A DNA stretch of 37,848 nt from Ectothiorhodospiraceae bacterium (GTDB lineage Bacteria; Pseudomonadota; Gammaproteobacteria; SZUA-152): NCBI GenBank assembly GCA_002401775.2, contig NVUB02000217.1, positions 1-37,848 on the forward strand, read 5' to 3'. The position numbers were made by a program, and so were the translations under genes. This document shows, piece by piece, positions 16,324-26,103 of the stretch (position 1 is the first letter of the stretch; the number at the start of each line of letters is the position of its first letter). The notes beneath the pieces were generated by a model, which did not search any database, was not told the DNA's origin, and was given only the letters and a program-made list of their open reading frames with translations.

Positions 16324-18162
16324 ATGTTTAATTTTTTTCGTGGATTGCCCATCAAAAACAAATTGATTCTGGCTATTTTTAGTGCGGCTATGTTTGTCAC
16401 TATTATAGGTTTTACTTTTTTCATGTTTTTGAATTATCAAAGTATCCGCGAAGAAGCCGTCGAAAGTGCCCAGTCTGAAATGAATGTACTGGCGCAAGAC
16501 TTTGTCAAAATTGTCATGTTTTCGGATACCTACCTGGCAGCCGACGTGGTGGCGAAATTACGGTTATTTTCGGCGATTAAAAATGTATTTCTCTATGATG
16601 CAGAAGGGAAACGCATTTTTCGATACGAAAATTCTCCGTCCTCAATCATGGAGCCTCCTGATTTTATGCCAGGGAAATCGCACATTAATGTCATTTTTGG
16701 CGATGGTTATTTTCAAATGTTCATGCCCATGCGTTATGCGGGCGGTGAATACGGCTGGGTGTTTTCGCGTGTTTCAACCCATAAGCTGGATGAAAAGCTA
16801 CAGGAGTATTATCGACTCATCGCCATCGCCATTCCCGTTATGTTGTTAGTGTCTTATATTTTGGCGGTCTGGCTTCAACGCTATTTCAGTGTGCCTATCA
16901 TTTCACTGTCGGAAAGGGTGTATCGCATCGCCGACAATCGGGACTTTGATGAGCGGGTCACCTCCAATGAGCCCAATGAGATTGGTAGCTTGTACCGCAG
17001 TATTGGGCAATTGCTGGATGCTATTCGTAGTTCTCAGCAGCGCCAGCATCAAAGTGAAGTCAGGCTTGAAGCTATTATTAACATAGCCGGCAGTGCCCTG
17101 ATCTCTATCGACGAAGACCACAAAATCACTTTATTTAATCGCCAGGCAGAAAATGTTTTTGGCTATGCCGGACATGAAGTTATCGGCCAGCCCATTAACA
17201 TCTTATTGCCAACCCGGTTTCAGAAATCGCACACTCAAAAAATTCAAGATTTTTCCCGTCAGGATGTGCAAATTCGCTCAGCAATGTATCGAATGGATGT
17301 GCGCGGACTGCGCAAAAATGGCGAAGAATTTCCCATAGAAGCGGCGATTTCCCAGATGATTCTGGCGGGCAATAAAATTTTTACTGTCGCGTTGACTGAT
17401 GTGAGTCAGCGTCGCCAGACTGAAGAAGAACTGGAAGCCTACCGTTCACACCTGGAAGACGTTGTTGAAGAACGCACCGTTGAATTGCGCGCTAAAAATA
17501 GTGAGCTTGAAGCCTTTAGCTATTCCATCGCACACGATCTGCGCGCTCCTTTACGGTCAATTATCAGTTTTAGCCAGATATTAATCACCGATGCCGCGAA
17601 TAAGCTGGATCATGCTGAATTGGATTCATTGGATCGCATCGTACGTGCAGGCCAACGCATGTCGGAATTGATTGATGGCATCCTCAATTTGGCACGCATT
17701 GGTCGTACACAACTGTCCACCGCCGAGGTTGATATGAGTGCGATTGCACAACAGGCAAAATCCCGCCTTGAACATGAACAGCCAGAACGTGCCATACAGT
17801 GGGACATAGCGCCGGATATTTCCGCACGCGGAGACCGGCAACTATTGGGTATGGCGATGGAAAACCTCATCGACAATGCCTGGAAATATACGCGTAATAA
17901 TGAACTGACCATCATCGAATTTGGCGTTGTAGACCAGCGTGGCAAACGCGTGTATTACATAAAAGACAATGGTGTAGGGTTTGATATGAAGTACGCCGAC
18001 AACTTGTTCGCTGTTTTTCAACGCTTGCACGCCGTAGAAGACTTTGAAGGCACCGGCGTAGGACTGGCCACGGTAGAACGCGTTATTCATCGCCATGGAG
18101 GCTCGATTTGGGCAGAGTCTGTCGTTGATGAAGGAGCGACCTTTTACTTCACGTTACCGTAG
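16324..18162 (+). CDS. Membrane PAS sensor histidine kinase
   Basis: 612 residues: membrane segment 1 (about 14-36), periplasmic sensor (about 37-155), membrane segment 2 (about 158-180), HAMP (about 181-235, SVPIISLSERVYRIAD), PAS (about 245-365), coiled coil, HisKA (SIAHDLRAPLRS, His404) and HATPase with N box NLIDNAWKYT, G1 DNGVGFD, F box LFAVFQRL and G2 GTGVGLATV. All catalytic motifs are intact. The kinase subgroup (LEAFSYSIAHDLRAPLR) is that seen in phytochrome-like kinases. No receiver or response regulator gene is adjacent. It follows the two rhodaneses by 71 bp on the same strand, so it may respond to a periplasmic sulfur or redox signal; that link is inferred. Confidence 0.92.
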   Translation: MFNFFRGLPIKNKLILAIFSAAMFVTIIGFTFFMFLNYQSIREEAVESAQSEMNVLAQDFVKIVMFSDTYLAADVVAKLRLFSAIKNVFLYDAEGKRIFRYENSPSSIMEPPDFMPGKSHINVIFGDGYFQMFMPMRYAGGEYGWVFSRVSTHKLDEKLQEYYRLIAIAIPVMLLVSYILAVWLQRYFSVPIISLSERVYRIADNRDFDERVTSNEPNEIGSLYRSIGQLLDAIRSSQQRQHQSEVRLEAIINIAGSALISIDEDHKITLFNRQAENVFGYAGHEVIGQPINILLPTRFQKSHTQKIQDFSRQDVQIRSAMYRMDVRGLRKNGEEFPIEAAISQMILAGNKIFTVALTDVSQRRQTEEELEAYRSHLEDVVEERTVELRAKNSELEAFSYSIAHDLRAPLRSIISFSQILITDAANKLDHAELDSLDRIVRAGQRMSELIDGILNLARIGRTQLSTAEVDMSAIAQQAKSRLEHEQPERAIQWDIAPDISARGDRQLLGMAMENLIDNAWKYTRNNELTIIEFGVVDQRGKRVYYIKDNGVGFDMKYADNLFAVFQRLHAVEDFEGTGVGLATVERVIHRHGGSIWAESVVDEGATFYFTLP

Positions 18163-18200
18163 GAGGGCAGGGGAAAGGGGCGAGGGAAAAGAGCGAAGTT

Positions 18201-18283
18201 TGTAGGTTAGGCAAAGGAGCATCAGCGACGTGCCCAAGGTGATGCGGTGACGGTTGGACACGCTACGCTTTGCCCAACCTACG
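18201..18283. repeat. Inverted repeat GTAGGTTRGGCAAAG type
   Basis: Begins GTAGGTTAGGCAAAG and ends CTTTGCCCAACCTAC, giving near-matching 15-base ends around about 50 bases. Sequences like this are frequent between genes of gammaproteobacteria. It lies just downstream of the histidine kinase. Confidence 0.6.
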
Positions 18284-18339
18284 GGACTAATTTCAGTGTG
18301 TCATTTGCAATAAACCTTAGAATTATCTTCCGCCAAACC

Positions 18340-18440
18340 CGTCATCCCGGCGTGCCCTTGGCCGGGATCCAGCGACGTTGGGTCGACATCCGAGTAAACA
18401 AAAGTACTGGATTCCGGCTCAAAAGGCTGCCGGAATAACG
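18340..18440. repeat. Palindromic intergenic repeat, CGTCATTCCGG family, copy 2
   Basis: Starts CGTCATCCCGG and ends GCCGGAATAACG, with GGGATCCAG and CTGGATTCCGG inside. It is followed by a pyrimidine-rich tract (about 18450-18487). Confidence 0.65.
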
Positions 18441-18497
18441 ATGTGAACTGTTTATTTTTTCTTTCTTTTTTTCTTTCTTTTTTCTTTAAAGCAAACT

Positions 18498-18541
18498 CAT
18501 CTTTTCTTTGCGACCTTAGCGCCTTAGCGGCCTTTGCGTTA
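18498..18541. repeat. CGCAAAGG-type dispersed repeat, copy 3 (inverse orientation)
   Basis: TTTCTTTGCGACCTTAGCGC and then CTTAGCGGCCTTTGCGTT; the reverse complement reads AACGCAAAGGCCGCTAAGGC, the standard form of this widespread repeat. Confidence 0.6.
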
Positions 18542-18591
18542 AATACACTAAACCAAAACTAACGACATGAATTGAACGACTCGTCTCAGGT

Positions 18592-19452
18592 CTAGCGGTT
18601 TTCGTCCCCGGAGATTTTGAGTAGTACCTTATCCAGCCACCGGGTGCTGAGTATTCTGCGGAGCGTGCCAAACAGGTACGTCGGAAATGTTACGTAGTAA
18701 CGGGGTTTTGGATGGCGTGACTCCAGAGCATGAATCACTTTTTTGAGTACGGCCTCGGGCGGTAGTGTGAAAGGAACAGCCGGGCCCTTTTTTTGCAGGC
18801 GACGCTCCATTTTCAAATAGGTATCACGGTGCGCACTGTTTTTTGAGTCAATATTCTTTTGGTAAGCCTTGAAAGCATTTTCCCGGAACCGGCTTTCTAT
18901 GGGGCCAGGCTCAATCATGGAGACTGAAATACCTGTACCAGAGAGTTCCAGGCGCAAAGTATCCGTAATGCCTTCCAGCGCATACTTGCTAGCGTTATAC
19001 GCGCCTCGGTAGGGCAAGGCGATAAAACCCAATACGGAACTGTTTTGAATGATTCTCCCGTACCCCTGCTGGCGTAACGTGGGAATAAGGCGATTGGTGA
19101 GTTCTACGGTGCCAAAAAAATTGGATTCAAACTGTTCAATGAGTACCGTTCGGGACAAATCTTCGACGGCACCGGCCTGGCCGTAAGCACCATTGTTAAA
19201 AAGTGCGAACAATTTTCCATCGGTGAGCTGCAATGTTTTAGTGACCGCAGCTTGAATAGAGTCGGTATCGGCCAGATCCAGTTGTATCGCGGTAAACCCC
19301 TCAGACTGTAAATGGGCGACATCTTCCGCCTTACGGGCGCTGGCGATGACAGAATAACCACGTTGTTTCAGGCCGTGAGCAACACACAGACCAATGCCAC
19401 TGGAGCATCCGGTGATGAGAATGGCGCGATCACTGAGGGAATGGGTTGGCAT
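18592..19452 (-). CDS. Short-chain dehydrogenase/reductase
   Basis: 286-residue NAD(P)-dependent oxidoreductase of the classical SDR fold. Cofactor motif TGCSSGIG near the N-terminus, NNGAYGQ (an NNAG variant), catalytic Ser in NSSVLGF and YNASK. The C-terminal extension (RYYVTFPTYLFGTLRRILST) with a hydrophobic patch recalls the YbbO-like group that reduces aldehydes, but the substrate is not determined. ATG 19452 chosen; a TTG two codons upstream is also open. It stands alone between repeats and the sigma operon. Confidence 0.88.
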   Translation of the reverse strand: MPTHSLSDRAILITGCSSGIGLCVAHGLKQRGYSVIASARKAEDVAHLQSEGFTAIQLDLADTDSIQAAVTKTLQLTDGKLFALFNNGAYGQAGAVEDLSRTVLIEQFESNFFGTVELTNRLIPTLRQQGYGRIIQNSSVLGFIALPYRGAYNASKYALEGITDTLRLELSGTGISVSMIEPGPIESRFRENAFKAYQKNIDSKNSAHRDTYLKMERRLQKKGPAVPFTLPPEAVLKKVIHALESRHPKPRYYVTFPTYLFGTLRRILSTRWLDKVLLKISGDENR

Positions 19453-19753
19453 TTGCAAAGCGTCGGCGTAGTGTCAGGCAAGTGGAAGATAAGAATGGCA
19501 TAGCTTAACTGAGCCAGGATATCAGCGCCAATTCATTGGCAATCGCTACGGGTGGTGTATGAGGGCGGTGCATGAGGGTGGAGTCACGGGGGTATGAGGA
19601 TGGTGGGGGAGTAATCCTGCTGTATTCCCCGGAACCTTATTCTGTTCAGTGGCGTCCTTTATAAGGTGTGCTGTAAAATGTCCAAAGTATTTCCACAGAA
19701 TTCCCCCCAAACACTTGTTAATCAGGTGATGTTCCATTTTTGTTGTATAGGAG

Positions 19754-19781
19754 TTGCTTAGGGGCCTTTCGGTTCTATAAT
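19754..19781 (+). promoter_or_regulatory. Sigma70-type promoter of the second ECF sigma gene
   Basis: TTGCTT (19754-19759), 16-bp spacer, TATAAT (19776-19781). Transcription would begin at about 19788, only three or four bases before the ATG at 19792, so the message would be almost leaderless. Confidence 0.6.
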
Positions 19782-19791
19782 CTGCCGTTGT

Positions 19792-20370
19792 ATGAAAATA
19801 TATCCCTTCTCCGCTGCTGCAAACAAGCACGGCTCTGCCGCGCGTTTTGACGAACTGGTTCGGCCACACCTCACTTACCTCTACCGATTGGCGTTTCGCT
19901 TTTGTGGTAATCAGGAAGATGCTGAGGATCTGGTGCAGGATCTTATGATTAAACTCTTTCCCCGTTGTGCTGAATTGGAAGATGTCGACCGGCTGCGCCC
20001 GTGGCTGGTGACTTCTTTATACCGCATGTTTGTAGATGGCACACGTCGTAAGAAGCGCTCACCCATGGAGTTGATTGATGACGAAGCGGCATTTTACGAA
20101 ACCATTGCCAATTGTGAATCGACACCAAGCCAGGATTTGGCTGAAGACCAAAGAATAACGCAACTACAGGAAGCTTTTGAGCGACTTTCGGACGATCATC
20201 GTGTATTACTAACCTTACATGATATAGAGGGATACCGGTTGGTGGAATTGGAAAAAATACTAAATGTGCCGGTTGGCACCCTAAAATCCCGAATTCACCG
20301 CGCCCGTGCCAAAATGCGCAAAATGCTGGAGCCAGCGGGTCTCAGCCCCAGTTTAAAAATAGTTGAATAA
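19792..20370 (+). CDS. ECF RNA polymerase sigma factor
   Basis: 192 residues. Region 2: LTYLYRLAFRFCGNQEDAED then LVQDLMIKLF; region 4: LSDDHRVLLTLHDIEGYRLV then ELEKILNVPVGTLKSRIHRA. All expected ECF features are present. The ATG has no Shine-Dalgarno and sits just after a strong -10 element, so translation may be leaderless. It is followed 55 bp later by a zinc anti-sigma candidate, the usual ECF arrangement. Confidence 0.92.
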   Translation: MKIYPFSAAANKHGSAARFDELVRPHLTYLYRLAFRFCGNQEDAEDLVQDLMIKLFPRCAELEDVDRLRPWLVTSLYRMFVDGTRRKKRSPMELIDDEAAFYETIANCESTPSQDLAEDQRITQLQEAFERLSDDHRVLLTLHDIEGYRLVELEKILNVPVGTLKSRIHRARAKMRKMLEPAGLSPSLKIVE

Positions 20371-20425
20371 AAAAAGGAACTTTTTTGACCCACGTTGCGT
20401 TTAATAGGTCAAGAAGGAATACATC

Positions 20426-21277
20426 ATGAATTGTACTGAATTTAAAGATACATTTACCTATCTCTCAACGGGCGATATCGAAAGCGGCCTGAATAAGCTC
20501 GCCTCTGAGTTGCAGGCTCAATTTGAAACGCATCAGCAAGGCTGTAGTGCTTGTCAATCCTTGTATGTTGATGGCTTGGAGGCCGAACTGGCTGCTGATT
20601 TGGATGCGCAGTTGGTATCAAAATTGGGTGGTGATGATCTTAAACGTATGCTGGTTCCTGATCCCTCTCTCGGATTTGCTGACCGCGTATTGCTGACTGC
20701 TGTCACTGCTAATGAAGCAGATAAGACACGCCGCCATCCGGCGAGCAACCAGCGCAATGGCTTTTTCATGGGTTTTGGCAGTGCCGCCGTTGCCGCCATG
20801 GCCTTGTGGGTGGCATCCGACATGTTTCCGGGTAGCGAAATAACCTCCGGTCAGTCAGTGACAGAACAATTAGCGACTGAGCAAGTGTCGGAATCGGCAA
20901 CGAAACAGATCGTAGCAGTCCTCGATGAAGCCGTTACAAAAAATACACCTATAAAAAGCACGGACTCTGACAATCCTGTGATGTCCATTGTTTTACATCA
21001 AAAACAGGATATTAAGCTGGCCTTCTTTTCTGCGGAGCCATTAACGGGTGCCAAAATCACCATCCACCTACCCGAAAATGTGGCATTGGTAGGGTATCCC
21101 GGCCGCCGTGAGCTAAGTTGGACGACCAATCTTAAAAAAGGCGATAACTTGTTGCGGTTACCCATTATTGCAACACAGATTGCACGTGGTGATCTGGTGG
21201 CAAATATAGAGTATGAGAATAAAATGAAAACCCTGACCTTGAGTCTCGAGTCTTTTGCTGACGAGACGTCAACCTGA
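20426..21277 (+). CDS. Zinc-binding anti-sigma factor candidate
   Basis: 283 residues. The N-terminal domain has the ZAS signature H36-x3-C40-x2-C43 (HQQGCSACQ) with Cys3 near the start, which in ZAS proteins binds zinc and the sigma factor. One membrane segment (about 112-131, FFMGFGSAAVAAMALWVASD) and a periplasmic beta-rich domain (VMSIVLHQKQDIKLAFFSAE, ITIHLPENVALVGYPGRREL) follow. It should hold the upstream ECF factor inactive until an envelope or redox signal arrives. Good ribosome site (AGAAGGAAT). Identification rests on the motif, topology and position. Confidence 0.82.
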   Translation: MNCTEFKDTFTYLSTGDIESGLNKLASELQAQFETHQQGCSACQSLYVDGLEAELAADLDAQLVSKLGGDDLKRMLVPDPSLGFADRVLLTAVTANEADKTRRHPASNQRNGFFMGFGSAAVAAMALWVASDMFPGSEITSGQSVTEQLATEQVSESATKQIVAVLDEAVTKNTPIKSTDSDNPVMSIVLHQKQDIKLAFFSAEPLTGAKITIHLPENVALVGYPGRRELSWTTNLKKGDNLLRLPIIATQIARGDLVANIEYENKMKTLTLSLESFADETST

Positions 21278-21346
21278 GATCAGTCGGCTTTATAGTGGTT
21301 TTTAGTGAATGGTTAATACTTAATTTTTAGTAACTTTTTAGTAAAT

Positions 21347-21385
21347 AATTTTAGTGAACAATTTTAGTGAACAATTTTAGTAAGC
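21347..21385. repeat. Three 13-bp tandem repeats upstream of the acidic protein gene
   Basis: AATTTTAGTGAAC at 21347-21359 and 21360-21372, then AATTTTAGTAAGC at 21373-21385; partly degenerate TTTTTAGTAA units precede them. They occupy the interval where a promoter of the next gene would lie. Confidence 0.75.
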
Positions 21386-21437
21386 AATGGGCTCAATTAA
21401 AAACGCTCTGTACAAGTGGTAAAGCAGGTAAAATGTT

Positions 21438-22058
21438 ATGAAACTGATACAAACGACAATTATTGCAGGGGTGACATTCTTACTGTCTGCCGGTATCAGC
21501 TTCGGCGTGGAAATGGATGATCTTGATCTCACCATCCGTGTTATTGAAAGCGATGATCTTGAAGAAATGCACAACGAGCTTAGTCTGCCCTTTGAGGCCT
21601 CTGACGTAGCACGTGAACATGCTGATCACGAAGAAGGTAAAGGTCTGACTCAAGCGAATGATGCACGTCAGGAAGATCATGACCATGAACCTGAGGTTGA
21701 GCCTGAGGATGATGCGCGCGACGAAGAGCGTGAAGAGCATGATGATGAAGATCGCGAAGATCGCGAAGATCGTGAAGATCGTGAAGATGACGTTGAAGAT
21801 CGTGATGACGCCAATGAAGAGCATGACGAGGCAAACGAAGAAGAAACGCACGAAGACGAACATGAGCGGGAAGAGGAAAGTAAAGAGGGGCTTGAAGAAA
21901 CTGATATGCCTGAGGCTCCAGAGGCTACCGAAATGCCAGAAGTACCAGAGGCTCCAGAAGCACCTGAAATGCCAGAAGTCCCCGAGCTTCCTGAATTACC
22001 AGAAACGCCTGAAATACCAGAAGCTCCTGAACAACCCGAGCAACCAAACCTCCTTTGA
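21438..22058 (+). CDS. Secreted acidic low-complexity repeat protein
   Basis: 206 residues. Signal peptide (about 1-23, IIAGVTFLLSAGISFG), a short ordered part (VEMDDLDLTIRVIESDDLEE) and then an extremely acidic Asp/Glu/His/Arg region including DREDREDRED, ending in Pro/Glu repeats (PEAPEMPEVPELPELPE). The ordered part may be the functional core and the rest an extended, ion-binding or spacer segment; His/Asp/Glu richness would suit divalent metal binding, but that is inference. It lies 160 bp after the anti-sigma gene and is closed by a strong terminator. Confidence 0.75.
   Translation: MKLIQTTIIAGVTFLLSAGISFGVEMDDLDLTIRVIESDDLEEMHNELSLPFEASDVAREHADHEEGKGLTQANDARQEDHDHEPEVEPEDDARDEEREEHDDEDREDREDREDREDDVEDRDDANEEHDEANEEETHEDEHEREEESKEGLEETDMPEAPEATEMPEVPEAPEAPEMPEVPELPELPETPEIPEAPEQPEQPNLL
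21747..21791 (+). repeat. Five 9-bp tandem repeats encoding EDR units
   Basis: GAAGATCGC or GAAGATCGT in four consecutive copies and a fifth GAAGATGAC, in frame in the acidic protein. Confidence 0.85.
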
Positions 22059-22095
22059 GTGTGGCGTAAAAGTTACTGGTAAAATGCAGTTTATA

Positions 22096-22130
22096 AATCC
22101 CACCCTTATTATTAAGGGTGGGATTTTTTT
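22096..22130 (+). terminator. Strong intrinsic terminator
   Basis: Perfect 12-bp stem AATCCCACCCTT (22096-22107) and AAGGGTGGGATT (22114-22125), loop ATTATT, then a T run to 22130. It ends the sigma / anti-sigma / acidic-protein unit. Confidence 0.92.
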
Positions 22131-22222
22131 GTAGTCATTTGTGGTAAATCGATATATTCCCTGCTTTGAACCCCAGCCCCAGTGAATTGCTCAGGAATAG
22201 TCGGTGAAAAATGAGGTGATTG

Positions 22223-23641
22223 ATGTCGTTGGTAACGGTAAACTGCTCGACCATGAGTAATACGTCTGCAAATCTTCTTTTCCCCGGCAAATCATCTCCC
22301 GCATTCCCTGTCTTTAGCCGCTGCATGGTAGTGGTAATAGTGCTGGTATCTGGCTTGCTATTGGCGACCACATCAATGGCTGATAACAGTAGCCGTTATT
22401 TTAATGAGGGCATAAAGGCCTCCATAGCGGGTGATTACAACACTGCGTTGCAACACTTTAAAAAAGCCCGGCAGGCTGGTCTGAATACCTCAGTACTTGA
22501 TTACAATCTGGCCGTTAGTTATTACAAACTTCAGCAATATGAATCATCCCGACAGACTTTTTCCAAACTGACCGATAGCCCCACCTTTGAACAATTGGCC
22601 TATTTTAATCTCGGCCTCATTGCCAACAAGCAAAAAGATGAAGCAACGGCGATACGCTGGTTTCAGCGCGCCTACCGTAATCGCAGCAATGAAAAGTTAC
22701 GAAAATTAGCAGCACTGGCTTTGCAACGACTGGGTGTTTCAGCCCGTAAAACACGTCGCTCTGTGCCTGACTGGACGGGGTCAGTGTCCAGCGCCCTGGC
22801 AAGAGACAGTAATGTTTCCCTGGTGAACGAAGAACTGGCAGGAGTGACGGGTGAAAGTGATACGGCAGTCAATTTGTCAACAACGGCGGGGCGCTGGTTA
22901 AAAGGAAATGTGAACAGTGGTGTGCGTTTGAAGTTAAGCGCAGTGATGCGGAAATACGGCAAGTTGAGTCAGAATAATGACAGCCAACTCAGCGCGCGTA
23001 TATTGCGATATGACCAGTTGGGCGAATGGAAAGTCCGCCTGGGGGGTAGCTGGGATGAGATATATTTTAATGGCAGCGAGTACCAACGGGTGGTCAGTGC
23101 TGATGTTCGGGTCCGGGCGGCGTTGTCACTCGCCAGCCAGTTCCATTTTCGTTACAAGTTGAGCCGTGTTCAGGCGACGGATGCGGTTTTTGATTATTTG
23201 GATGGATGGAGACAACAGTTTCGAGTGGGTTTGCAACACAAATATACGGCTGGGAAAACACGTTATTATTATCAGCTGGAGTTGAATAACAGAGAAGATC
23301 GTCTTGGTATCACTAATCCATTTACCCGCTATTCACCCACCAGGCATACGTTACGAATAACACACTGGCGGGATATTGCGAGTCATTGGCGGCTTCGACT
23401 GGATGGGCGTTTCCGTTTTAGTGATTATAATGATGATAATATTCTGGCAGGAAATGTCAGTGAACGTCGAATTGACGGTCAGTGGCGTATCACAACACGA
23501 ATGAGTCGGACATTTGGTCGGCGTTGGGAGGTTTTTGTTCAGCATGGTTTAACGAAAAATAATTCCTCGATTGATCTCGAAAATTTTAGTAAGAGTTATC
23601 AACGGTCTATTTTGAAAGTGGGCGTTAACTGGTTTTTCTAA
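22223..23641 (+). CDS. TPR and outer-membrane beta-barrel protein
   Basis: 472 residues: N-terminal extension of about 35 residues, signal segment (VVVIVLVSGLLLATTSMA), periplasmic TPR helices (about 55-170: YFNEGIKASIAGDYNTALQH, VLDYNLAVSYYKLQQYESSR, FNLGLIANKQKDEATAIRWF) and a C-terminal barrel region with repeated amphipathic strands ending VGVNWFF. The layout resembles outer-membrane proteins that combine TPRs with a barrel, such as surface-lipoprotein assembly modifiers, but identity is not claimed. The ATG 22223 has GAGGTG six bases upstream. A terminator separates it from the acidic-protein gene, so it likely has its own promoter. Confidence 0.75.
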   Translation: MSLVTVNCSTMSNTSANLLFPGKSSPAFPVFSRCMVVVIVLVSGLLLATTSMADNSSRYFNEGIKASIAGDYNTALQHFKKARQAGLNTSVLDYNLAVSYYKLQQYESSRQTFSKLTDSPTFEQLAYFNLGLIANKQKDEATAIRWFQRAYRNRSNEKLRKLAALALQRLGVSARKTRRSVPDWTGSVSSALARDSNVSLVNEELAGVTGESDTAVNLSTTAGRWLKGNVNSGVRLKLSAVMRKYGKLSQNNDSQLSARILRYDQLGEWKVRLGGSWDEIYFNGSEYQRVVSADVRVRAALSLASQFHFRYKLSRVQATDAVFDYLDGWRQQFRVGLQHKYTAGKTRYYYQLELNNREDRLGITNPFTRYSPTRHTLRITHWRDIASHWRLRLDGRFRFSDYNDDNILAGNVSERRIDGQWRITTRMSRTFGRRWEVFVQHGLTKNNSSIDLENFSKSYQRSILKVGVNWFF

Positions 23642-23827
23642 ACATCATTGGCGGAAATGCTTTTTATCAATCCCTCCCCTCAGTTAACGGGTTCCACTTA
23701 CATCCCCTTGCATCAATGCGATTGGCATGTTTCGATACAGCACTGTTTATAGTGACTCTGTACTCACACAACCTGTACTGACCGTATATAGCCTTTCTTC
23801 TTTGTTGATTATTGATTGGGGAATTGA

Positions 23828-24892
23828 ATGCCGCAACGGCTTGAAGCACTGACTCGCTGGTTAACTGAGGTACTGACTGCCGACACTGGTAGTGCACAGC
23901 AGGTGGTTGATTTCCAATTAACGCCGGCCTCCACAGACGCCAGTTTTCGACGATACTTTCGGGTAACGCTGGACGTTAATTCCCGCCGCCATCTCAGTAA
24001 TAAATTAACTCAAAGTGCTACATTGATCATTATGGATGCTCCCCCGGACAAGGAGCAAACTGAGCCTTTTGTCCGAATTGCCACTTTATTAGTGGGTATT
24101 GGACTTAATGCTCCACGAATCCTCGCGCAAAATGTAGCGCAAGGTTTTCTATTACTGAGTGATCTTGATAACCAGGAATATCTCAGTGTATTGGACGAGC
24201 ACACGGTAGAGGGTTTATATGCCGATGCCCTGGATGCTTTGTTTGTCATGCAGCGTGATGCGCCGCATGACACGGTAACTCCGTCTACCTTTATACCTAC
24301 CTCCTTGCCTACTTATGACAACACCTTGTTGATGCGTGAAATGGGGCTTTTTCGTGACTGGTATTGCGAGCAACACTGCAACATCACTTTCTCTCCAACG
24401 CAATCGGTAGAGCTTGATGCTGTTTTTCAGCAGCTCAGCGATGCTGCACAACAGCAACCCCAGGTGTTTGTGCACCGTGATTATCATTCCCGCAACTTAA
24501 TGCGTACCGCGCAAAACAACCCCGGAATCCTGGATTTTCAGGACGCCGTAGTGGGGCCGGTGACCTATGACCTAGTGTCTTTATTGCGTGATTGTTACAT
24601 CAAATGGCCCCGTGAGCAGGTCGAACGCTGGGCATTAACGTACTTGCAACGAGCGGCAGCTACCGGGATCATTCCGGGTGAATCTGATGAAACGTATTTA
24701 CACTGGTTTGACTGGATGGGGGTACAACGCCACCTCAAAGCTGCCGGGATATTTGCCCGGCTCAATATTCGTGACGGTAAGCCCGGTTATCTCGCCGATA
24801 TACCCCGAACCCTCAACTACGTGTGTGAAGTCTCAGCCCGTTACCCGGAACTACAGGTATTGCACCGAATTTTGAGCGAAGGTATAGAATGA
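23828..24892 (+). CDS. amgK: N-acetylmuramate/N-acetylglucosamine kinase (AmgK)
   Basis: Phosphorylates the anomeric carbon of MurNAc (and GlcNAc) in the peptidoglycan recycling route described in Pseudomonas. 354 residues of the aminoglycoside-phosphotransferase fold: TDASFRRYFRV glycine-poor loop, catalytic HRDYHSRN (216-223) and metal-binding LDFQDAVVGPVTYDL. The pair with MurU 46 bp downstream is the characteristic operon. The ATG follows GGGGAATTGA, a usable ribosome site. Product MurNAc-alpha-1-phosphate is the substrate of the next enzyme. Confidence 0.93.
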   Translation: MPQRLEALTRWLTEVLTADTGSAQQVVDFQLTPASTDASFRRYFRVTLDVNSRRHLSNKLTQSATLIIMDAPPDKEQTEPFVRIATLLVGIGLNAPRILAQNVAQGFLLLSDLDNQEYLSVLDEHTVEGLYADALDALFVMQRDAPHDTVTPSTFIPTSLPTYDNTLLMREMGLFRDWYCEQHCNITFSPTQSVELDAVFQQLSDAAQQQPQVFVHRDYHSRNLMRTAQNNPGILDFQDAVVGPVTYDLVSLLRDCYIKWPREQVERWALTYLQRAAATGIIPGESDETYLHWFDWMGVQRHLKAAGIFARLNIRDGKPGYLADIPRTLNYVCEVSARYPELQVLHRILSEGIE

Positions 24893-24932
24893 TACATCCC
24901 TTTTTCTCTTTCCCCTTTCCCCTTTCCCCTGA

Positions 24933-25679
<747 letters not shown>

Positions 25680-26103
25680 CGGTTTACACTGCTGTCCCGT
25701 TAACTCGATATGCTTCGCTGTTTAACCGGCAATAAACATCGCTATTAGACCACTTAGTGGTATGAGAGACATGTAAATCAATATCTTCCCCTTCGTCATT
25801 CCGGCGTAGGCCGGAATCCAGAGTGTCGTTGAAACCACTGGATTTCGGCCTTTATGCCCCAGAAGGTATGCGCCGGAATGACGAAAAAAGTTAACGGGAC
25901 AGCAGTGAACGGTTTATTAAATGTGAATTATTTTGATCAGTGAAAGTCAGCAACAACCATTCTGTTTTTCTGGAATGGGAATACGCATCTATTAATATGA
26001 TTAATATGCATTATACTAGCAAACTCTTGTAGTCTTTTTCTTACGCCGTTGTAGGGGCACGTGCTTTTACTCACGTGACAGGTTTCAAGGAGTCGAGTGT
26101 CGA
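25680..26103. other. Intergenic region between murU and the GacA-like gene
   Basis: Dominated by the palindromic repeat at 25794-25883; a complementary GTTTAACCGGC / GTTAACGGGAC flank surrounds it. The last part is AT-rich and contains the ribosome site AAGGAG (about 26088) of the next gene. No gene seen. Confidence 0.4.
25794..25883. repeat. Palindromic intergenic repeat, CGTCATTCCGG family, copy 3
   Basis: Starts CGTCATTCCGGCGTAGGCC and ends GCGCCGGAATGACG. It also carries GGAATCCAG and CACTGGATTTCGGCC, giving a long imperfect hairpin. Confidence 0.8.

Noticed and set aside
21480-22134. Alternative frames across the acidic protein gene (for example 21580-21834 minus, 21658-22134 plus)
   Set aside because: They are shadows of a low-complexity sequence; the signal peptide and ribosome site support only the frame from 21438.
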